Of a stretch of 64,000 bases of DNA, positions 1-13,800 are shown piece by piece. Below the pieces are notes generated by a model that was not told the DNA's origin, searched no databases, and was given only the letters and a program-made list of their open reading frames with translations. The position numbers and the translations under genes are program-made. This DNA is from Acanthosepion lycidas (lineage: Eukaryota > Mollusca > Cephalopoda > Sepiida > Sepiidae). The stretch is from the NCBI GenBank assembly GCA_963932145.1, contig OZ010616.1:55519621-55583620 (forward strand). Direction: 5' to 3'. Numbering within the stretch: the first letter of the stretch is position 1; each line of letters begins with the position of its first letter.

Positions 1-141
1 GGATCTCCTATTCCTGTCTGAAATTGGTATTGATACTCAGTGCAGGAAATTACAATCTCTAGTTGCTTGCCCCTAATAGCTAAAGATGACCATCAAAATC
101 ACCACAAAGATTTATATTAAGAATGGGTTTCCATGTGGCAG

Positions 142-144
<3 letters not shown>

Positions 145-173
<29 letters not shown>
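145..173 (+). repeat. Poly-T tract (29 bp)
   Basis: Uninterrupted run of T within the endonuclease part of the LINE relic. It interrupts the coding frame and looks like a later expansion or a small poly(A)-tail insertion on the other strand. Confidence 0.9.
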
Positions 174-177
<4 letters not shown>

Positions 178-2039
178 GACAACCCTGGATACATGTTCAC
201 AGTACCATTCTCATTTTCACTCTGTATCATCCTCAGGTTGATGGAACTCTAATGTTCAAATGAATATCCAAGAAGATTGTATCCTCACTGAATATCCCTC
301 AGTTAGCTTTCATATTTGTGGTGACTTTCAGCATTCACCACAAAGAGTGGTTAGTCCACTTGAACAAAACTGATGGAGCAGGCAGATACTGCAAAGACTT
401 CTCTGTCACCTGTGAACTAACTCAAATCATTAAAGAACTCGCCCATATTTCTGGTGTAACAGGACATCAGACAAAGCTCCTTGACCTTTTTCTCACATCC
501 TGCCCTGAAAAATGCTTTGAAAAAGTTTTATAAGGTACTTGAGATCATTCACTAGTCAGTGTCAAAGTTGATACCAAACCAAAGGCATTTCCTGATGTGC
601 CATTCTATAAAACTGTTTTTTAGTTCACAAAGGTAGACTAGGGTAGCTTCAGATCTTAGATGGCAGAAGCTCCTCTCTCAAACTTCTTTGAACATACTGC
701 TGCCTAACCTGCTGCCCTTGTCTCAGAGTGAATTCTTTCTGGAATGAAGTTTTACACCCCAGAAAAAAATCCAGCAAAGACTGAACAGCCCATTGCAAGA
801 GAGTTCTAGAAAATGCAAAGCATATCTATACTTAAGCTGTTCAGAACAGAAGCATAAGCAAACAACTTGAATCCTAGGAGGAGTCACCAATCAAATTCTG
901 AATAGAAGCAAAATATGCCTACTATTATAAATGGCTCTGAGGTCACCTCATCCTCATCAGATAAGGCAAAGCACTTCAGCACAATCTTTGCCTTTAACTC
1001 AACATTAGATTAAAAAGTACACCCACTTTCTCATCTCACTGAGTACAATCTCAGTAACATTTTATTACAGCCTGAGAAATCTCAAGACTTATAAACTTTT
1101 GGCACTTAGATTTTATCTAGACCAGTAGCTTTCTAAGTGGTTGTCCATAAGAATATTAACCCTGAGTTATTGCCAAACTTAGCAAAATTATTTAACTAGC
1201 CTAAAGGAGAAATCCTTCCCAAGTCTGTGAGTATTCCCTATTATCAAGAATGCAAGTGTGCACTCAACCCCAGCAGCCTCATCAGTGTCATTAACAAACG
1301 CTTTGAAGAAGGGTTTTGATCACCTCAGTAGGGTCAAACTCTTCAATGACAAATAGTATGGGTTTCAATCAGTTCGTGCTGCTGCTGATATGCTAGCTGC
1401 TGTTACTCACAAAATCAGTGAGGCACTGGACATATACATCTCAAGGGCAATCACATTAGATATTTCAAAGGCCTTTGACCAAGTGTGACATAAAGGTTAT
1501 TGCATAAGCTCTCTGGAAGAGTCTTCTAAATTATAAAGTTCTTCCTAACAGGTAAGTCCCTGCAGGTGGTTGTTAACAGCCAGTCTCCTGAGGTCCTAGA
1601 GATCAATGAAGTTGTCCACCAAGGTTCACTTCTCGGTCCAACTCTCTTTCTACTTTACATAAATGATCTGCCCAACAGTAAACTCGGATCATTTGTGAAT
1701 ATCTATGCTGATGATACAACAGTATATTTGGGTGCATCTCCAAAATTCTAAATGACTAGAGATTGATAGCTGATCTCTCCTCTGACCTAGCTCTAATAGT
1801 TCAGTGGGGTAAGAACTGGCTGGTCATATTCAGTGACTCAAAAAACCAAACTAGTTGTATTTCATTATCACAAAAGAACATCCACCAATCACAATGAATG
1901 AGTGTTCCCACAGGGGTGCTCTGTGCTTTGAGACGAGCTTAATCTGGACCTCAAGTGCAACTTGTACGTATGATCCCTCACTAAGGATGATGTAAAAAAT
2001 GGTTGTTTTCCTACACAGGCATCTCCCAGAGGTTACTTC

Positions 2040-2163
2040 ACAGCCCAACCCTCTTTCTACTTTACATAAATGATCTGCCTAAGAGTATACTCTGATGATT
2101 TGTGAATATCTATGCTGATGATACAACATGATATATGGGTGCACCTCCAAAATTATAGATGAC
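2040..2163 (+). repeat. Partial duplicate of the LINE RT catalytic segment
   Basis: About 120 bp repeats the stretch at about 1637-1757, which codes for the LFLLYINDLP to YADDTT region, with scattered substitutions and small indels. It lies about 400 bp downstream in the same orientation, so the element holds two copies of its catalytic box. Confidence 0.8.
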
Positions 2164-2383
2164 CAATCTTGTTTTGACCTGTAAAGTGATTGCTCACCCC
2201 TATAAAAGCTACTCATGAATTGAAACCTTTCCTATGTATTTTTGTTTTACATTATATGACAAAACCTCTAAGACACTTTTATGCTTTGTTCTGCAGATTA
2301 ATTTGTTTGAATTATGCATTGGCCTAGAAAATTGATTGATATTTGAAATTTAATTTGAAATTTCATGATTCTTTTCTTTCCAG

Positions 2384-2510
2384 TATGCAATTTTGTTGAC
2401 TGTAGTTTTGATGACATTAACCAAATACACCCTCCATGCTATAGACCTCCAGAGTGAAAATCCATGGGAAAACAAGGCAGTTTACCTACTCTACACAGAA
2501 TTAATTATGG
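2384..2510 (+). CDS. SYVN1: SYVN1-like exon a (membrane segment and DLQSENPW loop)
   Basis: First exon of the gene inside the window. Acceptor cttttctttccag precedes it and GTATCA follows. It reads from YAILLTVVLM through DLQSENPWENKAVYLLYTEL, the most conserved membrane-proximal motif of HRD1. It begins in phase 0 and ends one base into a Gly codon. The preceding exon is not in the window. Confidence 0.95.
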
Positions 2511-2656
2511 GTATCAAAATTAACCATATTTTCTAAATTGACAAATTTTGAAAATAATTTAGTTGTGAAAAAAGTTATTCTTCTAGTCTGCATATCTGTT
2601 CCACAATATTAAATATTTTTCCTACTGGTAACATTTATTAAAATTGTAATGCATTT

Positions 2657-2694
<38 letters not shown>

Positions 2695-3352
2695 ACACAT
2701 GTGTGAATAAATGTAAATTTATGCCATTCTAGTTTACATGCTATAAAAATAAATTAATATTATTTTTTATAATAAATAAAATTGTTAATATAAATTGAAT
2801 GTTTATAACTTAATAATATTAATAATTCTTTACCTATATTTATGTATTATGTTTTTTATTTTTTAGGTTTGATAAAAGTACTTTTATATGTTTTGTTTAT
2901 GGTCATTGTGATAAAAGTACACACATTCCCATTGTTTGCCATACGACCAATGTATCTTTCAGTCAGGTAGGTTTTATTTTATTGACACTTCTATAATAAA
3001 TCATGAGAATTTTTTTATAAATAATCCTTAAGTAAAAAAAAAAATATTGTTTTTATTATCTGCAACCAATACTAAATTTGTATTAATGTGTAAATTGAAC
3101 ATTACTCTTTTCCAAAATAGGTTTAAAATGTTAGTGTCAATTATTTACCAGAAATTAATTTTATAGTGTTCACTTAAAAAAAAAAATCATAACTTTTAAT
3201 TTATAAAACTATACAGCTTCAAATGTCTTATATTCATCTACAAAACATTAGAAAAATTATTTTGTTTTACAATTTATAATATAACAATATATTCTAAATC
3301 ATTATTTTTATGCTTATGAAAACCTTCACTTATGGGAACTGTCAAATTTTTC

Positions 3353-3385
<33 letters not shown>

Positions 3386-4528
3386 CATCTTTAAATTCAT
3401 TAAATTTAGGAGTATGAGTTACAATGGGGAAATAGTTATATCCTAGTAACTCTCTCTCCCTCTAATTTTTTTTTTTTTTTTTTTTATATTAATAATATCA
3501 AGACATCAAGTTGTTTTTTATTATTATTCCTATTATCAATATCATCAATACATCTCTCAATTTTCATGATAGCTTTATTTTTATTTATTCTTTTTAGGGC
3601 TTTCAAAAAAGCATTGAATGATATCATTATGTCCAGGAGAGCAATAAGAAACATGAACACTTTGTAAGGAGCATTTTTTTTTCTTGTTATTGTCCTGAAC
3701 TCTTTTTTGATAAAGATTATCAAAAAAAAAAACAATGAAAAAAAACTTTTGCAATTGTTATTGAGACACCATCTTAACAGTTAAATATTAAATATACTAG
3801 GTATTAAATATACTGGGTGTTATGCAAATATAAAGTTGGTTTCATACAGCTTTCTCATTAGGTTTAACCAACTTGCATATAAATATATTTTATTTAAAAG
3901 TCAAATGAAAATATTAGGTTGGTGCGAAAATAATGACGTAATAATGTCGTTTTTTGATGTTAAAAAATACGTCAAAAAACGACATTATTACATCATTATT
4001 TTTGCACCAACCTAATAAGAACTTTCAGAATAGTGATTTGTGTTAATAACATTGTAGCAGATTAGTAAATTTGTGGTTGCCTAGATTCAAGTAGACAATA
4101 CTAATAAACATATAGTGATTTTTTTTTCATAATAGCCTACTATTCAAATTAAATTTAATTGCAGAAAATATTGTGTAAATATTTGTGTGTGTGTGTGTGT
4201 GTTAAGTATAAGTTATTGGCACAGTTAAAAATGTGGCTAAGTGATTTCACACTATTCTGATGTTATATAGCATGAAGATGATATTTAATGACATGTTCAT
4301 TCTTCATTTCCTTCTTTAATGATGGTCCCTTGAGACAAAAATTTGCATTTACAAACATCTCATGCCAATGTGAAAAAAGGACATAGAAACCAGCTTTGTC
4401 CCATAAAATCAAGTTCAAGTAAAATATGTAAAGTTTACATACAAAGAAAAAGTAGAAAAATCTTTGGGGAGAGAATGCCATATACGAGGCTCACTGGGAT
4501 GAAGTTCAAATAAGAAAATATTAATGGC

Positions 4529-4575
<47 letters not shown>

Positions 4576-7500
4576 ACTTTTCAGCACAAATTTAAACAAT
4601 GTATTAGATCATTGCAAAAATTTCTACCAATTCAAAAATTGAAAATAAAATTTTATATATACACAAAAAAATATTTATTAGGCAATAGACATAGTCTCCA
4701 TTTATTTTTTTTTAACAACTGTCTACCATCATTCTACAAGCTTGTTGATGTCATTTTTGTAGGAATTTTGAGGTTTCTGTTGGAGGAAGGTTGTGAGTTA
4801 GTTTTCAACTACCTGTATAGCCAAAGTTTTTGTCATTTAAATTGTTCTGTAGAGACTGGAACAAATGAAAATCTGAATCAAGAAGTCAGATGAATGTGCT
4901 AGAGGGTTTCCCATTTCAACTCTTTAAGCTCCAGCTTTAAGATCTGTTTTGCAACATGCAGTCTTGCATTGTCATTGTGGAAAATGACACCTTTTTGATT
5001 TGCCAAAATCAGACGTTTTTTTTTGTTTTTTTTTTTGTTTTTTTTTTTTTGAACCCAAGTCTCTTCAAATGGAGAAAAGCAATTGAAATATTAATTTTCA
5101 AACTTTTAGAAATTTCTTCAGTCAAAATCTTTGATTTATTCTACAGTCCTGATAATATTCATTATTCAACATCCTCATCAACCACCACAATGGAAGAACA
5201 CAAGAAAACTAACAAATTCTCAACATCTTCACTAGCACGAAGATGTTGTATTATTTTATATTTAAATATGTACCAGGAACCTAGAAAATTCTCTGAAATG
5301 TAGAAGTTACTACATTGCTTTGTAATGTAAAATTAGATTAAGGAGATGAAAAAAAATCCAAATCAATACCAAAATTTTAGGAAGATGCAACTTGCAAACA
5401 GCCGTAAGTTGGCAGTTAAGATCAAATTCAATAGCATAGAGAAAACCAGAAATTCAAAGTAGAACACCTTAAAGGAAGCTCTAGTGATAATGAATGAGAT
5501 CATACCAAAAGTGGGGAAAAAAAATGAATGATAGATGAAACTCAATATGATGAAAAAGACAGCAAGCAGCAATACCAAGTCAATCTACAGAATACAAAAT
5601 ATTAAACACACACACATTAGGAAAAAAAATACAGACAGTCAAATAGATAGAAAGAATGAGCATCATAGATATGACAGGTGTACATAAAAAAAAATAAGAG
5701 GACAAAAGATGTCCTCCTAGACAGGACGTATAAAATTGAAAGAAGAAATGGTCATAATTGAGAAAGAAAAATGCTTCAAAGATGAAATGAATGCATCAGA
5801 AACCTTCCATAATGAAAGAGGAAAACCTACAAGACACAAAAACATGGAAAAACCTGAAATCTTAAAATCTTGAAAAAAATAAATTAACACTGCGAAGATG
5901 AAACAGTAGGACCAGATGGGATTGTAATAGAAATCAGCTTTAGATGAGTTTGAGATGGACAAGATTACAGAAATAATAAATAAAATATGACAGTGGAGAC
6001 ATACTGGAAGGTCTTAGGAGATTTATCTTTGTGCTGCCACATAAATCAGGCACAATCGAATGTAAGCTCCATCACACTATCTATTAGCTTAATGAACAAC
6101 ATAACTAATTTTATTATCCAGTTTCTGAAGAATAGAACTTGAAACAGAATTAAACCAGAAATTGCACAAGAACAGTGTGGACTTTTATTTATTGTTCCAG
6201 TGTTTTTAATAGTCTTTATGATCAGAATGATTTTAGAACATTAATACAAATGCAAAAGGATGTATACCTAGGTTTCATAGTACAAAAGCATTTGACAAGT
6301 ATCAGTACAATCATCTATTTGGACTGTTAAGGAGTACTTGATTTATTCAGGAAAATATATTCAAATAATCTAAAATATATACTGGAAGTAAACTGCCTGC
6401 ATATAAATAGAAAATAAATTAATTACACAAAAATAGAAAAGTGCATAAGATAATGATATGACCTCTCACTGGAGATTCTCCTGGGATTTATTGATTAGCA
6501 CAAACCACAACAACATAAGATATGCAGAAGAAACTGTATTGATAACAGACATGAAGTATATAGTAAAGGAAAGAGAAGAAAGGATTAACCATCAATTGTA
6601 AGAAGATAGAATGTATTGGCAAGAGGAGAGCTACAAATTGAAGGAGATATCAAAATACAGTAATGCATAGAAATTTAACTAAGTGTTGAAAGAGATGACA
6701 GAAAATATGGCACAGAAATCTGAAGATGAATTTGATAAGTGAAAGTTGCTTTATAGAAACTAACCAAAATATTAAGAAACATGTATATTTCATTGGAAAC
6801 AACATTAGTGCTCAACTCTTCTGTAATATCAATTCCTCCTATAAAGCAGTAAATGCTGTACTCATTCCTCCTCAGATGAAGAGGTAACAAATGTAGTTCT
6901 GCAGATAATCTGAATCTGTTGTAATCAGATAATACTGCTGCTAATAATACCATGGAAAGAAAATATGATCAACAAGGAAGTTTTAAAGAAAATAGGAATA
7001 GAAAGTTTACTTTTGCTTAGGATCAGAAAGACAGTTAAAATTTCTGGGACACAATGAGAAAAGATGTCTTGGAGAATCTGATACTCACAAGACATTGAAA
7101 GCAAGAGGGGTATAGAGTAACAGTGAGTAGCCTACCTAATGAGATTATGTAAATGGATGGTAGAACATGAACAGGCAGGAGGTTCAGTAAGGAGATAAAC
7201 ATTAATTTGTGCTACAAGGGGATAGAAAGTTGTGGAGAGCCATGATTATCCACATCCTGAAGAGGTATGATATATAAAAGAAACTTGTATAGTTGAAAGT
7301 AAAAAAACTTTAAAATGTCAACAGTTACTTTTCTTTACAAGAAAAAGTCAAATATAGTGAGCTTACATTTCTAAAACAGAAGTACATTTTTAATCAGTAT
7401 GTATATCAATCAAAATACTAATCTATGAACAAAAATACTAATATCTTAGAACTATTCAACTGATTCTACTTTCATCTTCAGATATATCGGATTTTTTTCC

Positions 7501-7827
7501 AAGATTTTATATTTTACCATACAATGACCATTAAAATTATTGGTACAATTTAATAAAAAGTAGTTTTTGTGGGTATAATTAAATTTTAACACAAAGAAGA
7601 GAAAGCAATATTTTGATAAATTTATTTCAAATGCATTGCATCCAATAAAAACTTTTTTTTTTTTTTAATTAAAACCTAAATGATCAAACAACAAAAATTT
7701 TAGCAAGGACAAAATTATTGTCATGTTTAATTACATATCTCTCTCTCTCTTTTTTGGTGATTAACTTTCTGTAATCATTTTTTGTAATTTTTCACCAAGT
7801 TTCACTCATTTTCACTTCCACCTCTCT

Positions 7828-7886
<59 letters not shown>

Positions 7887-10800
7887 TAGCCTGTAAGCAA
7901 ATATATGGATATAAATCTGACAGTATGAAGAAAAATATATGGAAAAAACAAACAGCATAATTGCATATAAGGATTTTTGTTTGTTTTTTCCGTATATTTT
8001 TCTTCATATATAAAGCCTCTAATTCTTAAGGATTTGTAGAGTTGCTTTGTCATACTTTCACCTTCAATTGTTTCCAGAATTTTTCTATTGGATTAAGGTG
8101 TGAGCTTTTGAGTTGGCCATTGTAAAAAAAAAAAAAAAAAAATCAATCCTATTTGTCTCCAAAGATCTTTTCACTAAATCTGAAGTATGCTCAGAATAGT
8201 TGTCTTGCATGAAGTTTCAGTGACATCCAAGATTCAGTTTTCTGGCAGACTCTTTTTAAGTTATAGTTCAAAATATCAATTTATTGCTTTATTTCTCATG
8301 TTGCTTTAATTTTTAAGTAAGCATCTGGGACCTTTTGTTTGTAAAACAACCCCAGAACATCAAACTACTTCACTGTAAACAAATGAACTTCATCACTTTT
8401 CTTCCAAGACCAAAAAACAATTTTTGTTTCATTAGACCATATTATTTTTCCCAATATTCATTAATCTTCTCAATATTATCTTTAGACTTCAAACATGCTT
8501 TCAAATGGTGAGGCTGCAAAAGAGAGATCTTTCTAGGACAACATAATTTCAATGCTGCCTCTTTCAAGAATTCAACCCACTGTTTGCTGAGAAAATTTTC
8601 TGCTTACATCTTCTGTTTTATCAGTTATTTTTGTTTGGTTGTCATTCTAGGGTTATTTTGTGCAATCATCACTATTCTGTATTTTGCTGATATGTTTACA
8701 ACCTTTTCCACGTTTGCTCACTACAGTTCCAGTTTCTAAACTCTTAATAATAGCACATACAATTAGCAAGATGACTTACTGGCAATCTTGTCATATCCTT
8801 CAACATCCTTATGACAAATCACAACTTCATTTTTAAGGGTTACACTGTTCCTTTGTCTTGGCTATGGTGACAGCTGTTTCATATGCATGACAGACAAATC
8901 TGAATTGCAAGTAAATTTTTCTTTGTCTATGCCACAGAATTGTTACATTTTTATTTGGACTATTACAATTTTTAGAGCTGAAAGAGAATATTACTGATAA
9001 ATTTGTAATTAAAATATCTATGTATTAGCTGCTTATCTGTCTCTATAATAGCTGTTTGATAAAAAGTAAATGATTTTAATATTCAATTGATAAATTATTT
9101 TATATTTTAGATACCCTGATGCAACAGCTGAGGAACTATCCTCAGGTGATAATGTTTGCATTATATGCAGAGAAGAAATGGTGACAGCTTGTAAAAAATT
9201 ACCATGCAATCACATTTTCCATGCTAGCTGTTTGAGGTCTTGGTTTCAGCGCCAACAAACTTGTCCAACATGTCGCATGGATGTGTTGCGTATAACTCGT
9301 CCACAACAAACACAACAACAGCAACAGCAGCAGCAGCAAGTACAGCAGCAGCAAAATGTTCCTCAGCCTCAGCTCCAGCCTCCTCATCCACAATTTCCAC
9401 ACAATGGTATTTTTTTTTTTTTTTTTTTTTTTATTTCCTAAATAAAAATGTGGTGAAGAATCTCAAGGTCTTTAAATTAGTTCAATACAAATTTTAAGAC
9501 AATTTGATAAATTGTACTTGAACTCTTGAAAACATAATTTCAGATAGAATTTATTTAAAGTTATATTAATAGGGTTTTCTGTGAGTTCTTGTCTTTTAAC
9601 TGCAAACCTTCAGAAAGTATTTATGGTACTCTAGAAGATTTAGTGTGCAGTCATTTTTTATATAAAACTGCAACTTTACAATTCACCTATACAAAAGGGT
9701 AACTTTTTTTTTCGCAAGTTTATTATAATTGAAATTACTTTATCAACAACAAACTATAAATTTATATATTTATATCCTTAAACAGAAAACTAAATAGTTA
9801 AATAAAACTAAGTACGTATTTCTTTGCAAATTATGAAATTACTTCAGGGTTGTCTATTATAATATATTTGAAGAACTATTTTTATTTTCAGTATTATTTC
9901 CTGGATTTCCTCCTGTACCAATATGGGGTCCTGCCAACATACCTCCTCCTCCACCACCTCCACCTGCCTCACAAGCACCTTCTACACCATCTGGAGCAAC
10001 TGCTCCTACTTCTAGTAAGTTCATTCAATAATATATAGACACATGTTTATAAATAGAACATCACAAATTTGAATAAAATAAACCCACATTTTGCAAAACA
10101 TTAAACTTATTTATCATGAAAAGTTTGAGGAAACAAAAATATATTTTCTTATCAACATTTCACTTTGTATGAGCATTTTCAAAACAAATATTGACAAGAA
10201 CATAAAAAAATTTAAACATCCAACTAATTTCATGAATTCCATTTTGCATACATTGTTCAGATATTTATATTAATAATTTTAACAATATGTATAATTTTTT
10301 TTTACTAATTTTATGAATGAAGCTTTCAAGAATTTATGTACGTGATTGATTAATTATATAAATAGGCTATTTTTATACCATCCAGTCAAAATATTTCAGG
10401 TATATAAAGTTGTTGTTGGCCTTTTTACAACTCGGGTTTCATTTGAAAGTAAAATGCAACAATTTTCAAAACATAAAAGATTTTTCACTTCAAGAGAAAA
10501 ATATCTTGTAAACTCTGTTTGTGAAAGTTCCATGGATCTGACATGTACACTTATTCTTTTTTAGATAACTGAAAAATATTTACAATATTTTTTGTTCCTC
10601 CTCTTTCCAAACATAGTAATTTTTTAGTAGCAATAATTTAGCTACTAAAAATGTTTTTTTTTCTTTTTTGTGCAGAATAAGGCTATTTTGTTTCTATATA
10701 GTACACATTTTTTTTTATAAAGGATGTAGTGAAGTAATCTCAGATGTGCTAATCTAATGCGTGTGTTGTTATTTTACATGCACACAAATGCAAATTCAAT

Positions 10801-13800
10801 CTATCCCAGAAATGTCCTTTCAAAATCAGACATATTTTTGACAAAAGTTTTAAGTAAAGAAATAGCCACTCTTTATAATAGTAATATAAGTAATAATCAA
10901 ATTTACAGCCTGTAGAATTTAAAAAGAAAACAAAAAAAATCAGATTTTAGACCCATTATATTAATTTTGGCAAGTTATTAAGAGTGGTGAGTGTTATAAC
11001 TACTGAAACAAACTTTGACAACTCTTCCTTTAGTTTTCTCTTTGGCCCACAGCCCATAATATGATTTCACATCCACCTTACTTCATTCACTGGCTTTTCT
11101 ATCAAACCTCTTTATGCAGTTTACATGACACAACAATTGTCACTGTTAGATAAAGTAGCTTTCTTTCTATAACATGTACATAAATAGTAATTGTTTCATG
11201 TATTCTAATAAATGCTTATTTCCTTTGTATAATATCATTTTTTTAAAATCTGATACTGCAAATCATTCTTGTAAAGTATGAAATCTTTTAATCATCATCA
11301 CTTTGAATTAGTTAAATTCAGAATAACTAAATTTACTGTAGAGATAAAAACAGGTAGTATAAGTTAATTCAAAATTACTGTGCCTTGCATGTTAAAAAGT
11401 ATTAGGGTCTGAAGTTTATTAAGCTTTTATTATTGCTGAAAAATAACCCATAAGTCCAAAATTTGTATAAGTGACTAGAAACAACATGAATCCACTAAAG
11501 CTGTGTATTCACCCCATCATGTGTACTTGAATCAGAGAGGGTGCATCTTGTGTCAGGAGTAGACTTCTTGTCCCCCCCCATCTCCTTGACACTCCAAGTC
11601 AATGTGGCCTGGTTCATGGCATCAGAAACCTTGCACTTCTGTGCATGCCCCTTTCACAACCAACTGCACAGGCTTCACTTTCTAAAAGTGATTGTATTCA
11701 GAGCATCTGTAACACTTGATTTTACGATATGGTAGTTAATAGTTGATGTCATGTCAGTGTTAGTTTTAATTGCTGGAACTATTTTCTTAGACATCCTCCT
11801 GTTCCCCCACCCCATTTAGGCTAGTAGTTTAGCTAAGTTAGATAAAGGAGAAAGATTTGTGTAAATTTGAACTCCAGTTTTTCAGCCCATTCAGTGACAG
11901 TGATCAGGTGCTGCACCATTGAGCATGGGGATCAATCTAATGTTGAACAGTTTATCTGCCATTTAGTGGCCAAAAAACAGTTAGTCTAAAATTCATATGT
12001 GGCAGATTATCCTTGAACTCTGCTACCAACTTGTATAAAATAAAAGGTAAAAACTTGTATAGCCTTAAATGAGAACTAGAGAGTGTCCAGATTTAGGTAT
12101 TTAAAAATACTACACACCATACATATCAATGCCATACTGTCACAATGTTGTAAATTTAGCCAAAATGAGATGTGCAAAGTTGCACAGGTACAATGTAAAA
12201 ACAGGCATGACTTTTAATCTAGATTTGATTTAAATTAAGAATATGTATGAATATACAACTATCTCCAGTGTAATGTGTAAATAAATATTAAATATTTTCA
12301 AAATTGTGACACCACTAACCAAAAGGAGTGAAAGAAGATGTTTGTAAAAGTATAAAAATTCCCAACAAATTGTCCAAAAAGTTAATGAATTTAGTTCTAG
12401 ACCAGCCTTGTGCTCTTCAGCTGCTATATAAGCAGGTAGATTTTTGTAAGTAAAAATCCTTATCTAGGAAATTACACATTGTCAACAGTCTCTCAGAAAA
12501 AAAGAAAAACAATTTTGACAACAACTGTTGCTGTCTTCTCAAGCTCACGAATCACTTTTTAAGTTGACAATTTGCATAACATCAGCAATGTTTTTGCATA
12601 AGTCTAATGCCTTAGTTGCAGACAAATCAACTTTAATCAGATTGTACTGTTCTGCTATTGATTTTATCGATTAAACCATACTGAGGTGTTCTTCTTTCTC
12701 TTCCTTATGTTAAGTGTTGTGATGATGTGTGCATTCACTTTGTCGTATAAAAAGAGAAAAATCCAAATCCACAAAAGATTCAACAAGATAATTTTTTTAA
12801 AAATTATGATTATCTGAAGGAAAAATATATTGAAAGTTACTGGTTGAAATTTGGTAGAATATTTTTTTAAAATTATATTCCTTTGATTTTTCCTTAACAA
12901 CTTAAATGTTTTTGAAATACAGACTTCACTACAGTACTTTGAAAATAAATATGTACTTAATACACTCATTTACTCAACTTATAGGTTTGTCTGAACCTTA
13001 CACATTTGAAAAAAAATTAAATCAATCTCTGACCAGTCAGTGAAATCAACCAATGGCAAACAGCTGGTATAACCCTGTCATGCAATGAGCCAAAATTTAA
13101 TCCATATGGGCTACTATTTTAATAGATATTATCATAAACAATAGTTCTAAGAATTATGAAGTGAATTCATTGAAGAATCACAAGAATGCTCCTCCAAAAC
13201 GGCATGAAATGGATATAAATTGGAAGTTGCAGCATCCAGGACATTTAGGATCAAAATGTCATTTTGGTTGTTTACTATCTCAGAAATGGGTCAGCTACAT
13301 TTTATTTGAATGATTCTTGTTGTCCCCACATTTACTTGGAGGAAAGTGCATAATTTCATATACCATCATTTTTTTTGTTTCTTTTTTGTTTTATAAAAAG
13401 AGGAATTAATTGAATTTTCCAAAAGATATGGTATTTCTTGGGGCACAAAATGTTTGAACAAACGAAATTTTAGTTTAAAATACAGTTTTGACAACAAGAA
13501 AACATGCAAAATGATTCTGCACCTAATTTGTTTGCCTTTATTATAAAGCCATTTCCATCCATTCAGAAGGGTTAAAATATTATGTGTATTGTTTTTTGAT
13601 CTACTGAGTAATGAAAACATGATGCACGCTTTTTCCCAACAGCTACAAGACTTTAGTTTTCATGCAGCTTACAGCAGTTACATTACGACTGACATCTAAT
13701 GCTTGTGTGTTTCATTATAAATGAAATCAAATAAATAACACATATTGAAAGAGAAAATTGTAGTTTAATACAATTATTATTCATATTGGTGTATTATATT

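Larger units (their letters stand above)
1..2163 (+). mobile_element. Degraded non-LTR retrotransposon (LINE), endonuclease plus reverse transcriptase
   Basis: Translation in shifting + frames gives the C-terminal half of an APE-type endonuclease: a GDF-like strand near 318, then HHKEWLVH and LTQIIKEL, then LLDLFLTSCPEK up to about 510. Reverse transcriptase follows from about 1370, with LDISKAFDQV, a QGSLLGPTLFLLYINDLP block and an intact YADD catalytic box near 1705. Frameshifts and stops break it throughout, so it is dead. The endonuclease reading continues to the left window edge, so the element is cut there. The layout resembles CR1/Jockey-type LINEs; the exact clade is not resolved. A second copy of the same family lies at 18385-19070. 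Confidence 0.85.
3664..9110 (+). other. Intron, 5447 bp, filled with transposon relics
   Basis: GT-AG intron holding a mariner MITE (3914-4015), a mariner transposase relic (about 4660-5045, minus strand), a LINE relic (about 5560-7265, plus), TA/GA microsatellites, a hairpin (7924-8008) and a Tc1 transposase relic (about 8040-8960, minus). The leftover stretches are AT-rich and featureless. Confidence 0.85.

Noticed and set aside
1..2383. Upstream SYVN1 exons
   Set aside because: I looked for the conserved N-terminal membrane helices and the segment before YAILL, but the region is LINE sequence and AT-rich intron. These exons must lie outside the window.
4534..4893. 119-codon + strand frame starting in a TA repeat
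   Set aside because: It starts in a microsatellite and is antisense to the mariner relic, whose minus-strand protein blocks explain the sequence.
12664..12969. 101-codon minus-strand frame within an intron of the SYVN1-like gene
   Set aside because: Composition is typical of AT-rich intron DNA (I, K, F, L-rich), with no motif and no matching splice or promoter signals.
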